From the NCBI RefSeq assembly GCF_047663525.1, contig NC_092590.1, forward strand, positions 9,072,001 through 9,136,000: a stretch of 64,000 nucleotides of DNA. The letters run 5' to 3'. The DNA comes from Anas platyrhynchos (taxonomy: Eukaryota; Chordata; Aves; Anseriformes; Anatidae). A program made the position numbers and the translations under genes. This document shows positions 1-12,450 of the stretch, piece by piece; position 1 is the stretch's first letter, and each line of letters opens with the position of its first letter. The notes under the pieces are model-generated. The model saw nothing but the letters and a program-made list of their open reading frames with translations. It ran no database searches and was not told where the DNA came from.

Positions 1-3000
1 CGGTGCTCAATTTTCTGTGATTTTTGGCATAAGACAATAGCTTAGTCTAGAAATGAGAGATTAAAATATTCCTAGACACTGAGAATAACAACCTACTCAA
101 TTGCCATTTTTCCCATAGAGCTTTTCCCATAGAACTATTCAGTGTAGTCCACACTGGAAGGTTTTCAGTGATTATCCGTCCTAGAAGGGTTTCTTATATC
201 TCAGGAGAATGTTGTTACTGTACATTTGGTCTTCTCCATCTGTCATCAAACACCTCTTACAGGATAGTGAGACATAAGTTGAGAAGGGTGGTTTAAGGGC
301 TAGACTAATGGTGTAATGCTTGCTTGCTAGAGGGTGCATTCGAGCTCTTGACCCTGCTCTGCAAGTCGCCTATGTGTTCTGTTCAGTTCCTGCTGCATGT
401 GCAAAACCACGTCTGCCCTGGGTCCAAGGATTTTAACGAAGCCCTCTGATGTTGCAGCAGCATAATCAGACTGCTACGCAACATGTCATATTCACTTCTT
501 TCCTATTGCTTTCTCCGAAACAGCATTTTAATTATTTTCTGTACAAAGATTCCACTTCAGCAAGAAAGTCAGAGCGCTCTTGTCCAGAGTCACCTATGGC
601 ATTATTAATAAAACACTCCATTTTACTTGCTCCAAAACTATTACTTTGCTATATACTGACTTCACCAGCAGTTCGTGAAAAAAAGCATGAATGAGTGTAA
701 TTGGATCTGAGCTTTATAAATATCAAACTACTGATCATGTCTGTAAATAACTGGAAAAGGCTGCTTTCAAAGCAGATTTTTTGAAATCACTAGTGTTAGT
801 CCTTGATAGTTGTTATCCATTCATTTTTTTGAAATTATTCCATTTTACAGACAGCTATTGGTGTGTTCATCTTTCCATTAGATACACTTACCATCTGTAA
901 TTTAGAAATATATATCTTCAAATTTAAAAATCTGCCTGAATTGAATACCAAATTTCAAATTAAGGCATATTTGAACTGTTTAATAAGCCCAGTTCCCTCT
1001 CTTCTCATGAGAAATTTCTATTGATGTTTTGGTTATAATTGCAGTGGCCTACGATGTTATTATAATTTACCCTTGAGAACAGTGAAAGAATTGCTGCAAT
1101 TTCATACACCGATGGAAAAAATAAGTACAAGGAACACTTTTAAATCTGGTTTTCAACCATTTCTTAACAACAGAAGTCTTTAAAAAGCTAGTGCTCAAAA
1201 TAAATTTGGGAAGCATTACCTTCCAAAAGATAATAATGGAATTGTCTTGCTTACTCTTGTTCTCTAAATTCTACAAGCGTACTGAATTGGCTGCTAATGA
1301 CTGTTGAGGCTACATCTTCCTTATGTACGTATATATATTCCCAGAAGAAGCCTCAGAAAAGTAGCTGAAGGTTGTGTGGTTTTTTTTTGTTGTTTTTAAT
1401 CGGGGAATTTTTCTAATTTTCTGTAGTTGGTGTCTTAATTCTACTGGTTTTGTACAATAGAGGGTGTAGCAGTCCTAACTTAAGACTGTGGTGCTGAAAT
1501 TTGGAAGCCGTATTCACAGAGCAAAGAAATGGAACAGGTAACTTAACCACAGAGCTCAGGAACAGCCAGAAATTTTAATAGAGGTATATGCGTAAAAAAA
1601 AGTGTGCTTTCCACACACACTGATTTTGCTTTTTGTAAACATCAGAGAGAGACCGAGTTGTATCGATGAGGCATGTACTGTAGTCACTGCTTGATCAGTG
1701 GAAAAACAGTTAGTGGTGTATAGTACTTTCTAGTAGAAGTTCTGCGGCCACTGGAAAATGATTTGACAAGTAGATTAAGGAATAGAGAACAGGTTCTTGA
1801 AGAGGATTCTTAACTCTCTGCTGGGTCCATTGATAAAATCCCTATGAAGTCTACTGTATGTTGAACTCCTTGATGATCTCAGTAACGTGATTCTCTGGTG
1901 TCTCGTGAAAGCCCAGCATGAGATAAAGGTTCCTGGAGACTTCTAGGCAAGTGCTGAGGGAGCTGACTGCTGCTGCTGGTGCATTGGCCAGAGAGGTAAA
2001 AGTTCACTGCCTGGAATATCAAAAGGAATTCTTCAGTCAAAACCTTGGAGGCTCCAGCTGAAAAAATGTCCAGGAACTACTTCTGAGTAGAACTGATGAA
2101 AGTTCTTTTAAGAACATCTTCTAGATTACTGTGTAAGAAATGAAATACCTTGACAAAGTGATATTTGAAGGGATTAATAAGAATTGTGCTTATCTGTTTT
2201 GGGAAACAGCAGGAAACTTCTCTTTCAGTGTTTTTCTCCTCAAGTTTATGATTGTTAATTACCAGTTAAGTTAGTGAGCATCTTTCTTTGTAGGGAGAAT
2301 TTCTGATGCAAGTGCAGTCCCCTTAGGCCTTTTGTTAGAGAAATTGACAGACAAAGCTCCAGAGTGCAAGATATTATTGCTATGAAGCAACCTTTTTTTC
2401 TTTTTTTTTTTTAATTCATTCTATCCTTTTCCTCACTTTATTCCATTGGCATAGGCAGTGTGGTGTCTTAGAGCTCTGGCTAGTTTCTTGATATGAAAAC
2501 CTAGGCTGTCATAAGGGAACTTGGCTAAGTCACAATTTAAGTTTATATTTTTGATCTGTTCCAACTAAATTTAAAGATCAACAGCATATTTTTCAGATTT
2601 TAGTAAATAAATAACATTGCATGCTAGCTATTTTATATTCCTGTGTTGTATGTTATAGTGAGCTGTTCTCAGAAGTTTCAGAAGTGAATTATTCTGTCAG
2701 ATTTTTCTTTGTTCTTAAGTGAACAATTAGATAAAACTCCCTGTATGTGCATCTTCAAACAAGAAGTGTAGTAATTGCTTTTCTTGAAATTTTTGCTTAT
2801 TTTGCATTCATTTCAATATTCTGCATTTATGGAATATGAAGAATAAGGAATACTTGCTCTATTTGTGTAAGGATGGTGAGTTTAGGTTTTGTAACTCAGG
2901 TATTGCAAAGAACAAAATCTGACATCACTTCAGACGTAAAGCCAAAGTCAAGTTCTGCAACTCTTAAGTTCACAATCAGTCATCTTCTAATGATAATTAA

Positions 3001-3141
3001 TTCACATATTCCCCTTGCTGTGTTTTAATATAACTTTATTTTGGACAAAAAAAAAGTCTTACGCAACATAGTTAGCCACATGCTGTTTGACTTATGCTCT
3101 GTATGAATAAAGTTCTTTTTTTATTTTTCCTTCCTACAAAG
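1..3141 (+). other. INTS12: INTS12 5' intron (upstream of first coding exon)
   Basis: No convincing coding exon is visible here. The stretch is AT-rich with short T runs near 1381 and 2391. It ends in a splice acceptor (pyrimidine-rich tract, then AAAG) just before the first coding exon, so it is best read as the intron after a non-coding first exon. That exon and the promoter must lie left of the window. In human the INTS12 promoter is head-to-head with GSTCD, so GSTCD would be expected further left. That placement is inferred from synteny. Confidence 0.6.
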
Positions 3142-3305
3142 ACAACGCTATGGCTGCTACAGTGAACTTGGAGCTCGATCCTATTTTTCTGAAAGCCCTG
3201 GGCTTCTTGCACTCGAAGAGTAAGGATTCTGCTGAAAAGCTGAAAGCGCTTCTTGATGAGTCTTTGGCCAGAGGAACAGACTCAAGCTATCGTCCATCTC
3301 AGAAG
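3142..3305 (+). CDS. INTS12: INTS12 coding exon 1
   Basis: The acceptor AG is at 3140-3141, followed by 8 nt of 5' UTR and the ATG at 3150. The exon encodes residues 1-52, starting [20 protein letters not shown], which is the INTS1-binding microdomain region. The donor GT is at 3306, phase 0. Confidence 0.96.
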
Positions 3306-6300
3306 GTATTAATATTAGACAGCATGCGTCATTTTTATATGCCTTGTAAAAGCTCCACCTATTCCTAGTTCACCTTTTACAGCTGAAGAGTTAAGAGAAT
3401 CAGCAACTAAGGAAAAATTAAGAGTAATTATATAATGTTTAAATTGTTTAAATGTTTAAATTATATAATGTTTAAATTCATTGTTCCCTTTTTATACAAC
3501 ATAATTCATTTAATTAATTGCAGTTAATGAAAAAAGATCTCTTTACCTTGTTGGTATATCCAGATCTGTAGAAGGGCTATTTCGTACTACAGTGCGAGTG
3601 TCATGACTTTCTAATGGTACTTCTTGTGTTTACTTCTATGTTGGCTTTGGCATTTTTCATGATAAGCTATTGTACAAGCTATCAAAGATGAATCAAAATT
3701 ATATTTTTCCAGTTATGATCAAAGTTAAAAGCTCTTTAAAATGCAGACATTTTTGCAAACAGATAAATATTAAATGAAAAGTTTACTGATAAAACTGGAA
3801 CTCTTCTCTCAATATTATTGATGAAGTCATATGAGAGTGAAAAAAATCCCAAATGGTCTGAAGTGTAAATGATTTGTTGGCCAAAAGCATCACCGTCCTA
3901 TATAAAAGCATGATTTTTCATCTACTGAAAATCACTAAACACCTGCTAGAGAGAATATTTGAATCTGAGATTAGCATATGAAAATAATCAAGCAGGGACA
4001 TCCTACTGTTGCCGTGTACTGCCATATGGATAATGAGGGCGTGTTCTCCCTTAAGATGCCAACAAGTCAACCTGGGGTGTTTTAATGATGGTCTGTATGC
4101 TGGTACATTAGGAATATTGTGTTTCTCCATGTACATGGTTCCAAAACATCTAAAAGGCACTACTACTGCTACAGCATACGTTGGTTTGTAGTTTAAAGTG
4201 GGAGCATAATCACAGAATCACCTGGATTGGAAAAGATCTTCAAGATGGAACCTAACCACCAACCTGATGTACTGGGTACCATCCCTAAACCGTACCCGTT
4301 AATGGCACATCCACCCATATCTTAAGTATGCCCAGGGATGGGGACTCCACCTCTTCCCTGTGCAGCCTGCCCCAATACTGTAGATGGGGTTGGAAAGCCA
4401 GTTCTAATAACAGTTCAACAGGCAGTCACCCAACATCAGGTGAGACTGGGGCTCAGCCCAGAGAAAGAAATCTTTTGTTCTCCTCTTTTCCTTGTGTCTC
4501 CAGTATCAGCTGGACCGCAAAGCTCAGAAATGGAGAAAAAAAAAACAAAGTACAAGAATTCCTTCCACTGCATTCTCAGGCTGTAGGATTAGTTTCTGGT
4601 TGACAGTGGTGTCCAAAAACAGAGCAAGGAGCATGGGGTTATGACAGCCAGAGGAAGAAATCTGTTTGACTGCATGCAACAGAAAGTCAGTATGCTTTGT
4701 GGGGCTTAAGCTCAGGGCTCATCCCAGTGTACAGCAGAGAATTATTCACTTCTTACCAAGCTGGAGGGATACCTTTCTCATACACATTGCTGTGATTAAT
4801 CACTCGTTTACAGTCTCACTTATTATCCATTGCTCACATGAAGGCATCACGAAGATGATCTATTGATTTCTGTTGAGATCTAAATTATTAGCCTGGTAGG
4901 TGAATATGAACTGAGATTAAGATTTTCCTTCATTAGGGAATGAAGTATTGATATCTGGTGACATCAAATGTCAACTTACATTTTCACCATACATTCGGTC
5001 TTCAGAACTATCTCAAATTTTGTGTTCATTGTCCCTTTGAATTTTAAAAACAGAAAAAAATTTTATTAATGTTCCAAAGAGGATCTGTCTTTAGATAAGA
5101 AGCATGTTTTCCTCTGGAAGGTGAGTGGTTTTGTAACTAACTGCAGCTGAAACATTAATTTGTGTCTGTGATATAAAAAAGATTTAAGATATATCCAAAA
5201 AATTTTGGCTATACAAAAAAAAAAATAAATGTATGAGTGAACAGCATTGTGTGATACTGTGATGTAACTAACTGCAAACTTGCAAGTAACTTGCCTTCAA
5301 CTTTTATTTCTGTTTTTAGGAAGTAGAACAACCAAAAGTATCTGTTAGCAAACCTATTTCCAGTAAGCAAGAGCCTAAAGCTGCTTCTAGTTTGCCTTCT
5401 GGCAACAACAATGGCAAGCCCACTGCATCAGAAAAGGTGAAGAAAGAAACAGAAAAGAAATCTTCTGATAAAGTGAGTCTTATTTTTGTTTCCTGTTGAC
5501 ATAACTCCGCTAACAAATCTGAAGTGCTTTACACGTAAACTCCCTTTTTCTGTGTAACCTGTGTAACTCAGCTCTCAGTAATTGTGCATAGCTATGAGCC
5601 TAGGAGCTGCCTTATCCAGTCATGTTGTCACTTAGGCAATTCAGCATAGGTCTTGGGACAAGTGAATGTTTTAAATGTAGCGATAATAACAGGTTAATAA
5701 AATGTGTCAACCCAAAATGGGGGTTTCCTGAGGATTTCTTGAGGATTTTGAGGTGAAGTACAAAAAGTGGACTTGAGCTCCTAGGTCATAAATATTTTGG
5801 AGAAAATGTATCTAAAGAAAACATGCTCTGGGTGTGCTGTATAAAGTACCCTGTCCTATACTGCTAAGCTAATTGTTTCAATAATTTTCTCATTTTAATA
5901 AGATCCATTAGCTTTCTGTGTTTTCACATTCTGTGTGTCTGTGATAGGTAAAAGCAGATACTGTGGAAGGAGCTGATATGCCAAAGAAGCCCAGGCTTGA
6001 GAAGCAAGAGGCTCGTTCCTCTCCTATTACAGTTCAGACGAGTAAAGATTTATCCATGCCTGACTTATCTAGCTTTGAGGAAACCAGTGCTGATGATTTT
6101 GCTATGGAAATGGGTTTGGCCTGTGTTGTTTGCAGGTAAGTCAACACTGCTTCATTGCGATTGTGTCTGTGCTTCTGTTTGGTTTTGTCTGTGTACTATT
6201 TAGTTAATGCTACCTGTAGGTTTTGTTCTGGAAATCGCTTAAGCACATATGCAAAATTAGTACATTTAAGCACCCTTTATGAACAAGAATGGTTGCTTGA

Positions 6301-9300
6301 AAATTGAGCCTGTAATGAGAAGGTACTTTTCTTCTTTGGGAAAGAGGACATGAGAAATAACAAAATTAAACAAGATATCAAACCTAGTATAACATGCTGA
6401 TTTTTAAGTATTGGAAAATAAGTTCAAATATAGGTAATAACAAACAACATTCTAGAAAATCGGTTCTCTTCTGAGTGCATTTTTAGTGGTGTTATTATGA
6501 GTTCTGTATGTGTTGCTTCCATCTTCATAATCATTTGCCATTACTTTACACATGACCATGTTTTTCAGTTAACCCTGTAAATATATCTTCGGTCATGCAA
6601 TCAAGATGGGTTCTTTTCACTTTTCAGCAAGGGCTTATAAAATGGATAATAGCAACGTTCTCTTAATAAGGCATCTCATGTTAACAAATATTAAAAAATA
6701 CACTTTCAAATATTCACCCTGGGATCAAATAACTTGAATCAGGATTTGGTTTCACGGATGATTAATATCCCCATAAATCCCCACTGCTGCCAAAAGGAAC
6801 TGTTTGGCTCTTCCAGTTGTATGTCCTTCCTTGTCCCAGTTAGGGGTGTATCACCAACACAGTATGTTATCAACCGAATCAGCTTCTGGATCAGCTCTCT
6901 GCTCAGGTTCTTCAGTAGGTTTACATTTCACTCAGCTTAGTGAGCATATTTATGCTGACACATGTGGATACAAAAACATGGGGACAGGGCAAGGAAGAAG
7001 GGGGGACTGGCCAGATTCCTGGTAGCATTACTAATTACTATATTCTAGCTCAGCTTAAGCCAGTTGGGAAGCCATATTCTGTTTAACTTTGTTCTTCAGT
7101 CATCTCCATGGTTGTTCCTGTTGTGCAGATGAGGAGGTGCATCCAGTCCATACAGGATAAATTTCCATTGTTACAGCTAATTATACTGTTAACCAGTTAT
7201 GCAGTGATGAGATTTCACATTATTCCCATGTGTTGGTTCAATTTTTTAATCTTTTTATTATAGACATTGAAAAAGGAAGAACAGTTCAAACATTTGAAGT
7301 ATGAAATAAATCTTTCAGTTTTACCTTCTTGCAATAGCACTAATAAAATAGCTCCTATTAAGGTGATGCCAGAGGGAGGGAGAAGCACAGCAGGAACAAA
7401 ACAACCCATAGAAAAAGGATGGCAGCAGCCATCCAAGACTCGGGATTTGTTTTCATTTTATGTGAAACCTGCTGGGACTGATGTCTTCTGGTTCTTGATT
7501 TCCAACTCAAGCTGGGTAGGATTGTTTTCAGAGCACTCACACTTCATACTTCCTAAATCCAACATTTGTTACCACTGTATTCCACTACTTACTTCTCAGC
7601 TGTCAATATGGGGGCCCTTACTGAGGCTGGGCATCTCGAGTCTAAATACTGACATCCCTGTACATATGAAATATACGAAGCACTAGATACTTCTGTAAAA
7701 TAACTCTGGTATGAATAGCATTTGGAAACTGACAGCTATTAATATTTGTGTGCGAACAGTTGTGAATGAAAACACCATGTCCAGTGGCAGAGTACATGGG
7801 GTTCTCTTTTTATTCTTAGCCAAATGTCTTATATTGCTTAAGAAAACCAGTTGACAACAAGACCCCAGCTGTGAGTTCACAAATGCAAAAGAGTGCATTT
7901 GTATTTTAACTATTCCTTTTTTTAATAGATGTAGAAACCAAAGTAAAGACATCAAATGTTTCTCTGGGATTTGCTAATGTAAAATGTATTTGCACAATTA
8001 TCAGGTGTATTGAACTTTGCCCATGGTGATTTTTTCTTGTTCTGTTATACCAAGGTAGGCACAAAGAAGGAGAGAATATTTAAATAACTTCACCCTTCAA
8101 TGCTTGCAGATCATAGAAAAACAGGGCTCAACAGCTACAAGGATTCTCAGTTATATGAAGTAATATTACAACAATTTGCAGATAATACTGAACTTCTTAA
8201 TATATATATATATATATATGTATTTTTTAAATGTTATTGAAAGAACAACCTTATTTTTATGAATACTTGTTTGTTTTCTGAAGGTAAAAAGTCGATACGC
8301 TTGTTTCACAGCTATCATTTAAAAACAAGGCTGGTTTAACTTGATTCCAGGCATGAACAGTTCAGGTTTTTTTATTCAGTCTGGGATTATCTTTGTAAGT
8401 TTTAAATAAGGTAAGTCTCATCCCTTGAGACATGGGGTTAAAACATCACAGCTTTGTTCTGACCCCGTTTATTTAGGAATAATAAACAAACAAAATGACT
8501 TTTGAAACATCCTGCATCTAAAATGATAAGCCCTGGAATTTCAGAAATGTTTCTTTCTTTGTTTTTTTAAATAGCCCATTTAAAAGAAAAAAAATGTTTA
8601 GAAAACATTCTAGTGTCCATATGGACAATACCTTCAGACTTCATTTTCCTGTTATATAAAGAAATAAGGAATTACCTTTCTGTACCCATCTACAAATAGA
8701 GTTTCCATGGTTACCTGGGTACCTGCTCCTCAGGGATATGAGCAAAAGCAGCTTAGCAATTAAATAGCCTGATTTGTCATCTGAAAGAAGAAATCATTAG
8801 GAAACTGGTATTTGGCTAACTCACAGACATATTTCCAGTCATGTGTACATCACTAATTTGTCATTTATATAGCGTGATTACTTTCACCAGAGACCCACGC
8901 AAAATTAAGTCCTCATCACCAGCTTACGTGTTTGCTCCAAGGCAGTGCTGCACAGTTAATCCTCTCTGTTTCATCTTTCCATGATTCTGGTATTATCTCA
9001 AATCCCAAGTGTCTGTCTGTAGGGACCAAAAGGATGGCTAATAAAACACCTGCAAAGTAGTATATTTTGGATGGTGATGCTTTAAAATCCTTTAGCAGAA
9101 AGCATTCTTACATGCTTGTCAGTGCAAAATTATTTGTTCTTTATCTGTATTGCTCTACAGTTTACAACAAAATTATCCAAATGTAGGCTAGGCCTTTGGA
9201 TGCTACTATAATAAAGAAGTCACATAATTGGTAAGCAGTGAGGTATCTCTAAAATCCCTAGGTGAAGAAAACCAGGTGAGACTTTAATTTCTAATATAAA

Positions 9301-12074
9301 AATCAAAAAGGAAAACAAGTGTTATATATGCATGTTTAATAATATTGGACTTTTTAATGTAAATTCTTGTGTGAAAATCTAAAAACTCCAAATTTCTAAA
9401 ATATTTATTAGTCATACAGGGGAAAAAAAAGGTGATGTAGCTCACTTGCCACAGGCACAAAATATTTGTGAAAGTAAAAATATTTCTAGTTTTCGTCTTA
9501 AGCCTTGCAACATTTGCAACAATTGGATAATCCTTTAAGTGTTTTCTCCAATAATCTGTTCTTAACTATTTTCTCTGCAGGCAAATGACAGTTATTTCTG
9601 GGAATCAGCTAGTGGAGTGTCAGGAGTGCCATAATCTCTACCACCAGGATTGCCATAAACCTCAGGTGACAGACAAGGAAGTGAATGATCCTCGACTTGT
9701 GTGGTACTGTGCCCGCTGTACCAGACAGATGAAGAGAATGGTAGGAGTCATTTCTTTGTCTAGTATGAGCACTATTTGAACAGAGCAGGTTATTTCTTAT
9801 ACATGAGGATATCTTATAGTCTGCAGATGTCTTTGGAAGTATGTTGGAGAACCTAAAGTATTCTACTATCATCAGGCTCTGAACTGAGCAGAGTATTTGC
9901 TTGAGGTCAATTATTGCACAGGATAGCCTTTGCAGTGACTTAAATTTTTCCTTCCATATGCCCATACCCTTCTTTTTTTTTTTTTTAGAAAAAAAAAATA
10001 ATAATAATAAAAAAAAATCTACCATTTTACTTGCAAATTCTTAGAATTTCTACAGCGTGCATCCCGATACTGCCGGGTCATGTCCATGTCTTCCTCAAGT
10101 TCACCCTGTCTTTGCCTTCTTTCTGTGATGGCACAGTGCTTTCCTGTTCCCTAAGCATCAACACTGCCTCTCTCCCCATAGTGAAATAGCAAATCCTGTT
10201 CAGTAGGGCTTTTTGACTGAATTCTGTCCCCAGTACTGTATTCACCATGTTCTCCACAATTCTACACAATTCTAGTCTGTTACCTTACTTCTGAGACACT
10301 TTTTGGCTTGAAATTGTAAAGGCTAGACTGCAATATGATAATGCTAGTGTTTTTTCTTAACACAGTCTACATTATGGAGCCTATAACTTGCTGTTGTTGC
10401 TGTTTTTTTTCTATACAGGCTCAGAAGACACAAAAACCACCTCAAAAACCCGCTCCAGCAGTGGTTTCAGTTGCACCAGCTGTGAAAGATCCATTGGTCA
10501 AGAAGCCAGAAATTAAGTTGAAACTTGAGACCCCATCAACTTTTCTGGCATTCAAGAGAACAGAAGTCAAGGTAATGCAGTTTAAATTTTTCAGAGGGAG
10601 AATTTACATTCCACTGCATGATTACATATATTTTTTGAAGTTAGACCCATCTTTTCTCACAGGAACCATGAATGAAAGTCTGCTATACTGCAGGTGGTAC
10701 CATAGCACAGTGATTTTGCATTAGCCCTAAAAGAGCTGGAAAAAAAAAATCAACTCCCTAAAACATCCAGCTGTTGACTGTACTTTTATGTTAAAAGAGT
10801 GAACAGAATTTATTCCAGGAATTTTTTAATGGTATTTTATACAAGTAGGAATCCTCATAATTCTATAAAAGATGATATGCTCTTTGTGGTCAAGTACCAT
10901 TTGTATTTTTTTGTTAGTTAGGAGGCTTCTTGTTAGGGTAACAGGGAAACCCAGCTGATGTTGTGAGATCTAAATTAGGTGGCTAATATATGTTGTCTCA
11001 TGCTTCTAATTCCCCCAGTTATTTAATAGATGTTGTTGCAAGTTGGTTAAGGGTGGTAAACCAGAAGCAGCATAATAAATAACAAATCTAACAAATTATG
11101 ACCCTTACCTAGGAAAACACATCTGTAACTCAGAATCAAAGCAATTAATCTGTGTTTGAAGTTGTATTTGCCGTTGTGCTGCCTGGATGGGAACAGCTGT
11201 GAAAAAAGTTGGGGGATCCCAATGCCATATGATAAGCTGCTAGCTTTATTTAAAAAAGAAAAAGGGGGCTGGAGGAAGGTATTACTGGTTTTATTTGGCT
11301 GGGAAATTTAAAGTTATCTTCATCTGCATCCTTTCCTTTTCCTGTTAGTGCTTTTTAACTGTAGTGACCAGTGACAAAATATTGTCCACTGGGTGTTCCT
11401 GGGAAAAGAACTGAAACGGGCTCAATCTATTCCTGCTGTGATGTGTTAGACAAATAAATGCTACTATAATAAGAATGATTTCTTTATTTTAGACCTCAGC
11501 AGCAGTTTCGGGCAACACAGCCAGTACAAGTGTTTCCTCTTCAGCAACCAGTGGCCTTACAGGATGGGCTGCCTTTGCAGCCAAAACCTCCTCTGCCAAT
11601 CCATCAACTACCAAACTGGGATCAACAGCACAGAGTGCCAGCGGGAAACCTGCAGCTTCTTCAAATAACCAGAAACCCGTGGGTTTGTCAGGGTTGGCAA
11701 CTTCCAAAACGGGACTCGGGTCAAAAATAGCTTCAGGTAATAACAGCACAAGCCCTGTACAGCTGAAACCTCCTCCGCCTTTGACGCTCGGGAAAACCAC
11801 TCTTAGCCGTTCGGTAAGCAGCGACAACGTCAGCAAAGTAGGGCTCCCTAGTCCCAGCAGTACCACACCGAGCACCAGCATCCAGGTGAGCGGTGGGAAT
11901 GGCAACAGCGGGACTGCAGGTAACAGTGGGGGCAGTGCAAGCAAAACCACAGCAGATACCGGCAATCAGTCAGCCTCCCTGAAAGGCCCGACTTCTCAGG
12001 AATCGCAGCTCAATGCCATGAAGAGGCTACAGATGGTCAAGAAGAAGGCTGCTCAAAAGAAACTCAAGAAGTAG
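3150..12074 (+). CDS. INTS12: INTS12, Integrator complex subunit 12 (six coding exons, gene span)
   Basis: The coding exons are 3150-3305, 5320-5472, 5948-6135, 9581-9740, 10419-10571 and 11493-12074. They join in frame to 463 codons plus TAG; the human protein is 462 aa. INTS12 is a subunit of the nuclear Integrator complex, which binds RNA polymerase II and processes snRNA 3' ends and other nascent transcripts. The N-terminal ~50 residues match the conserved microdomain known to contact INTS1. A C4HC3 PHD finger follows at about residues 160-215 (C162, C165, C179, C182, H187, C190, C209, C212 all present). The C-terminal half is Ser/Gly/Thr/Pro-rich and low in complexity, ending in a lysine-rich tail. 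All introns are GT-AG. The ATG at 3150 starts the conserved [11 protein letters not shown] motif and has G at +4. The identification rests on near-identity to the remembered human protein. The 5' non-coding exon is outside the window. Confidence 0.97.
3426..3478. repeat. 20-bp direct repeat, 33-bp period, AT-rich
   Basis: The sequence AATTATATAATGTTTAAATT occurs exactly at 3426-3445 and 3459-3478. The spacer also contains TTTAAAT motifs, suggesting local slippage duplication. Confidence 0.85.
4208..4380 (-). mobile_element. CR1 LINE 3' fragment, old copy
   Basis: Read on the + strand it begins with AATCACAGAATCA, then a diverged 'TTGGAAAAGATCTTCAAGAT' block, a 'CCCTAAACC' block and CCAGGGATGGGGACTCCACC. 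These match the antisense of the CR1 3' end in order. Many substitutions and a degraded tail point to an old insertion. The inner boundary is approximate. Confidence 0.8.
5320..5472 (+). CDS. INTS12: INTS12 coding exon 2
   Basis: The acceptor is TTTTTAG at 5313-5319 and the donor GTGAGT starts at 5473. The 51 codons are phase 0 at both ends (residues 53-103) and give a Lys/Ser-rich linker with the conserved [11 protein letters not shown] motif. The human exon starts DVEPPK; here it reads EVEQPK. Confidence 0.95.
5948..6135 (+). CDS. INTS12: INTS12 coding exon 3 (start of PHD finger)
   Basis: The acceptor AG is at 5946-5947 and the donor is AG|GTAAGT at 6136. It encodes residues 104-166, including the conserved [19 protein letters not shown] stretch and the first two zinc ligands, C162 and C165. 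The exon ends in phase 2, so R166 is split across the intron inside the PHD finger. Confidence 0.96.
6136..9580 (+). other. INTS12: INTS12 intron 3 (3.4 kb)
   Basis: AT-rich intron interrupting the PHD finger. It carries a (TA)n run at 8200-8219. A frame open from about 7267 to 7686 has no ATG at its start and no recognisable family. A pyrimidine tract plus AG at 7262-7263 resembles an acceptor, but reading on from the phase-2 exon reaches a stop two codons later. Confidence 0.7.
8200..8219. repeat. (TA)n microsatellite
   Basis: About ten uninterrupted TA dinucleotides inside INTS12 intron 3. Confidence 0.95.
9581..9740 (+). CDS. INTS12: INTS12 coding exon 4 (core of PHD finger)
   Basis: The acceptor is TTCTCTGCAG, ending at 9580, and the donor is GTAGGA at 9741. 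It encodes residues 167-219 with the remaining PHD ligands: C179/C182, H187/C190 and C209/C212, plus the W207-Y208 preceding the last ligand pair. Human differs only at scattered positions, for example VASG for VISG and YHRDC for YHQDC. Confidence 0.97.
9973..10018. repeat. Poly-T / poly-A inverted tract with (AAT)n
   Basis: Fourteen T are followed by AG, eleven A, several AAT units and a further A run, in the intron 233 nt after the PHD exon. The T and A runs could pair as a hairpin. The T-run plus AG also resembles a splice acceptor. Confidence 0.85.
10419..10571 (+). CDS. INTS12: INTS12 coding exon 5
   Basis: The acceptor is CTATACAG, ending at 10418, and the donor GTAATG starts at 10572. 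The 51 codons (residues 220-270) form a Pro/Lys-rich linker with the conserved [18 protein letters not shown] and [10 protein letters not shown] motifs. Confidence 0.95.
11493..12074 (+). CDS. INTS12: INTS12 last coding exon
   Basis: The acceptor AG is at 11491-11492. It contains 193 codons (residues 271-463) and a TAG at 12072. It encodes the Ser/Thr/Gly-rich C-terminal region with conserved [24 protein letters not shown], and [19 protein letters not shown] blocks, and the basic end [16 protein letters not shown] content is higher than in the flanking introns, which explains the long antisense frame through it. Confidence 0.96.
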   Translation, partial: TSAAVSGNTASTSVSSSATSGLTGWAAFAAKTSSANPSTTKLGSTAQSASGKPAASSNNQKPVGLSGLATSKTGLGSKIASGNNSTSPVQLKPPPPLTLGKTTLSRSVSSDNVSKVGLPSPSSTTPSTSIQVSGGNGNSGTAGNSGGSASKTTADTGNQSASLKGPTSQESQLNAMKRLQMVKKKAAQKKLKK

Positions 12075-12450
12075 TGCCACTGCTGGCTGGCTGTTGGTTG
12101 CGTTCTGTGAAGCAGCAGCATTTATGTTTCTATTAGAGAAAATACCACGGTTACTGGACTGAACCAGTAATTAAATCAGGGAAGCCCAAAACCGATGTAC
12201 AGGAGGCCAAGCTTAGGTAATCCGAGTATTCCTTCTGACTTCACAAATTAGGAATTGAATATGCTAGAGGGATATTTGCTATTACATGCTCCGGTTTTAT
12301 AGCTCAAAGCAATGAAATGTGAAGTTGTAAACATCGGGTCTTCTGGAGTATTAAAAAAAAAAAGATTTATGTGGACACTTAATAAATTGGATTTAATGAA
12401 CCTGTCATCTTAAGCAGTACTATTAATAAAAGCATTATTAATCTGGGAAA
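12075..12450 (+). other. INTS12: INTS12 3' UTR with poly(A) signals
   Basis: AATAAA hexamers lie at 12381-12386 and 12425-12430 on the + strand, 310-355 nt after the stop. The second is followed within about 40 nt by a pyrimidine-rich tract, so cleavage near 12445-12455 is the simplest model. The exact site is inferred. Confidence 0.6.

Larger units (their letters stand above)
3306..5319 (+). other. INTS12: INTS12 intron with CR1 fragment and AT direct repeat
   Basis: This 2-kb AT-rich intron contains a 20-bp direct repeat (3426-3445 and 3459-3478) and an old CR1 3' end at 4208-4380. Short frames here have no recognisable family and are not supported as exons. Confidence 0.7.

Noticed and set aside
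7262..7686. Acceptor-like TATTATAG plus a 139-codon open frame in INTS12 intron 3, considered as a cassette exon
   Set aside because: Reading from the phase-2 upstream exon meets a stop after two codons, the frame has no true ATG at its start, and no homology is recognised. Human INTS12 joins exons 3 and 4 directly.
11489..11965. 158-codon - strand frame antisense to the INTS12 last exon
   Set aside because: It is the mirror of a GC-richer real coding exon with low-complexity codons. The + strand frame matches human INTS12 to the end, and this frame has no recognisable family.
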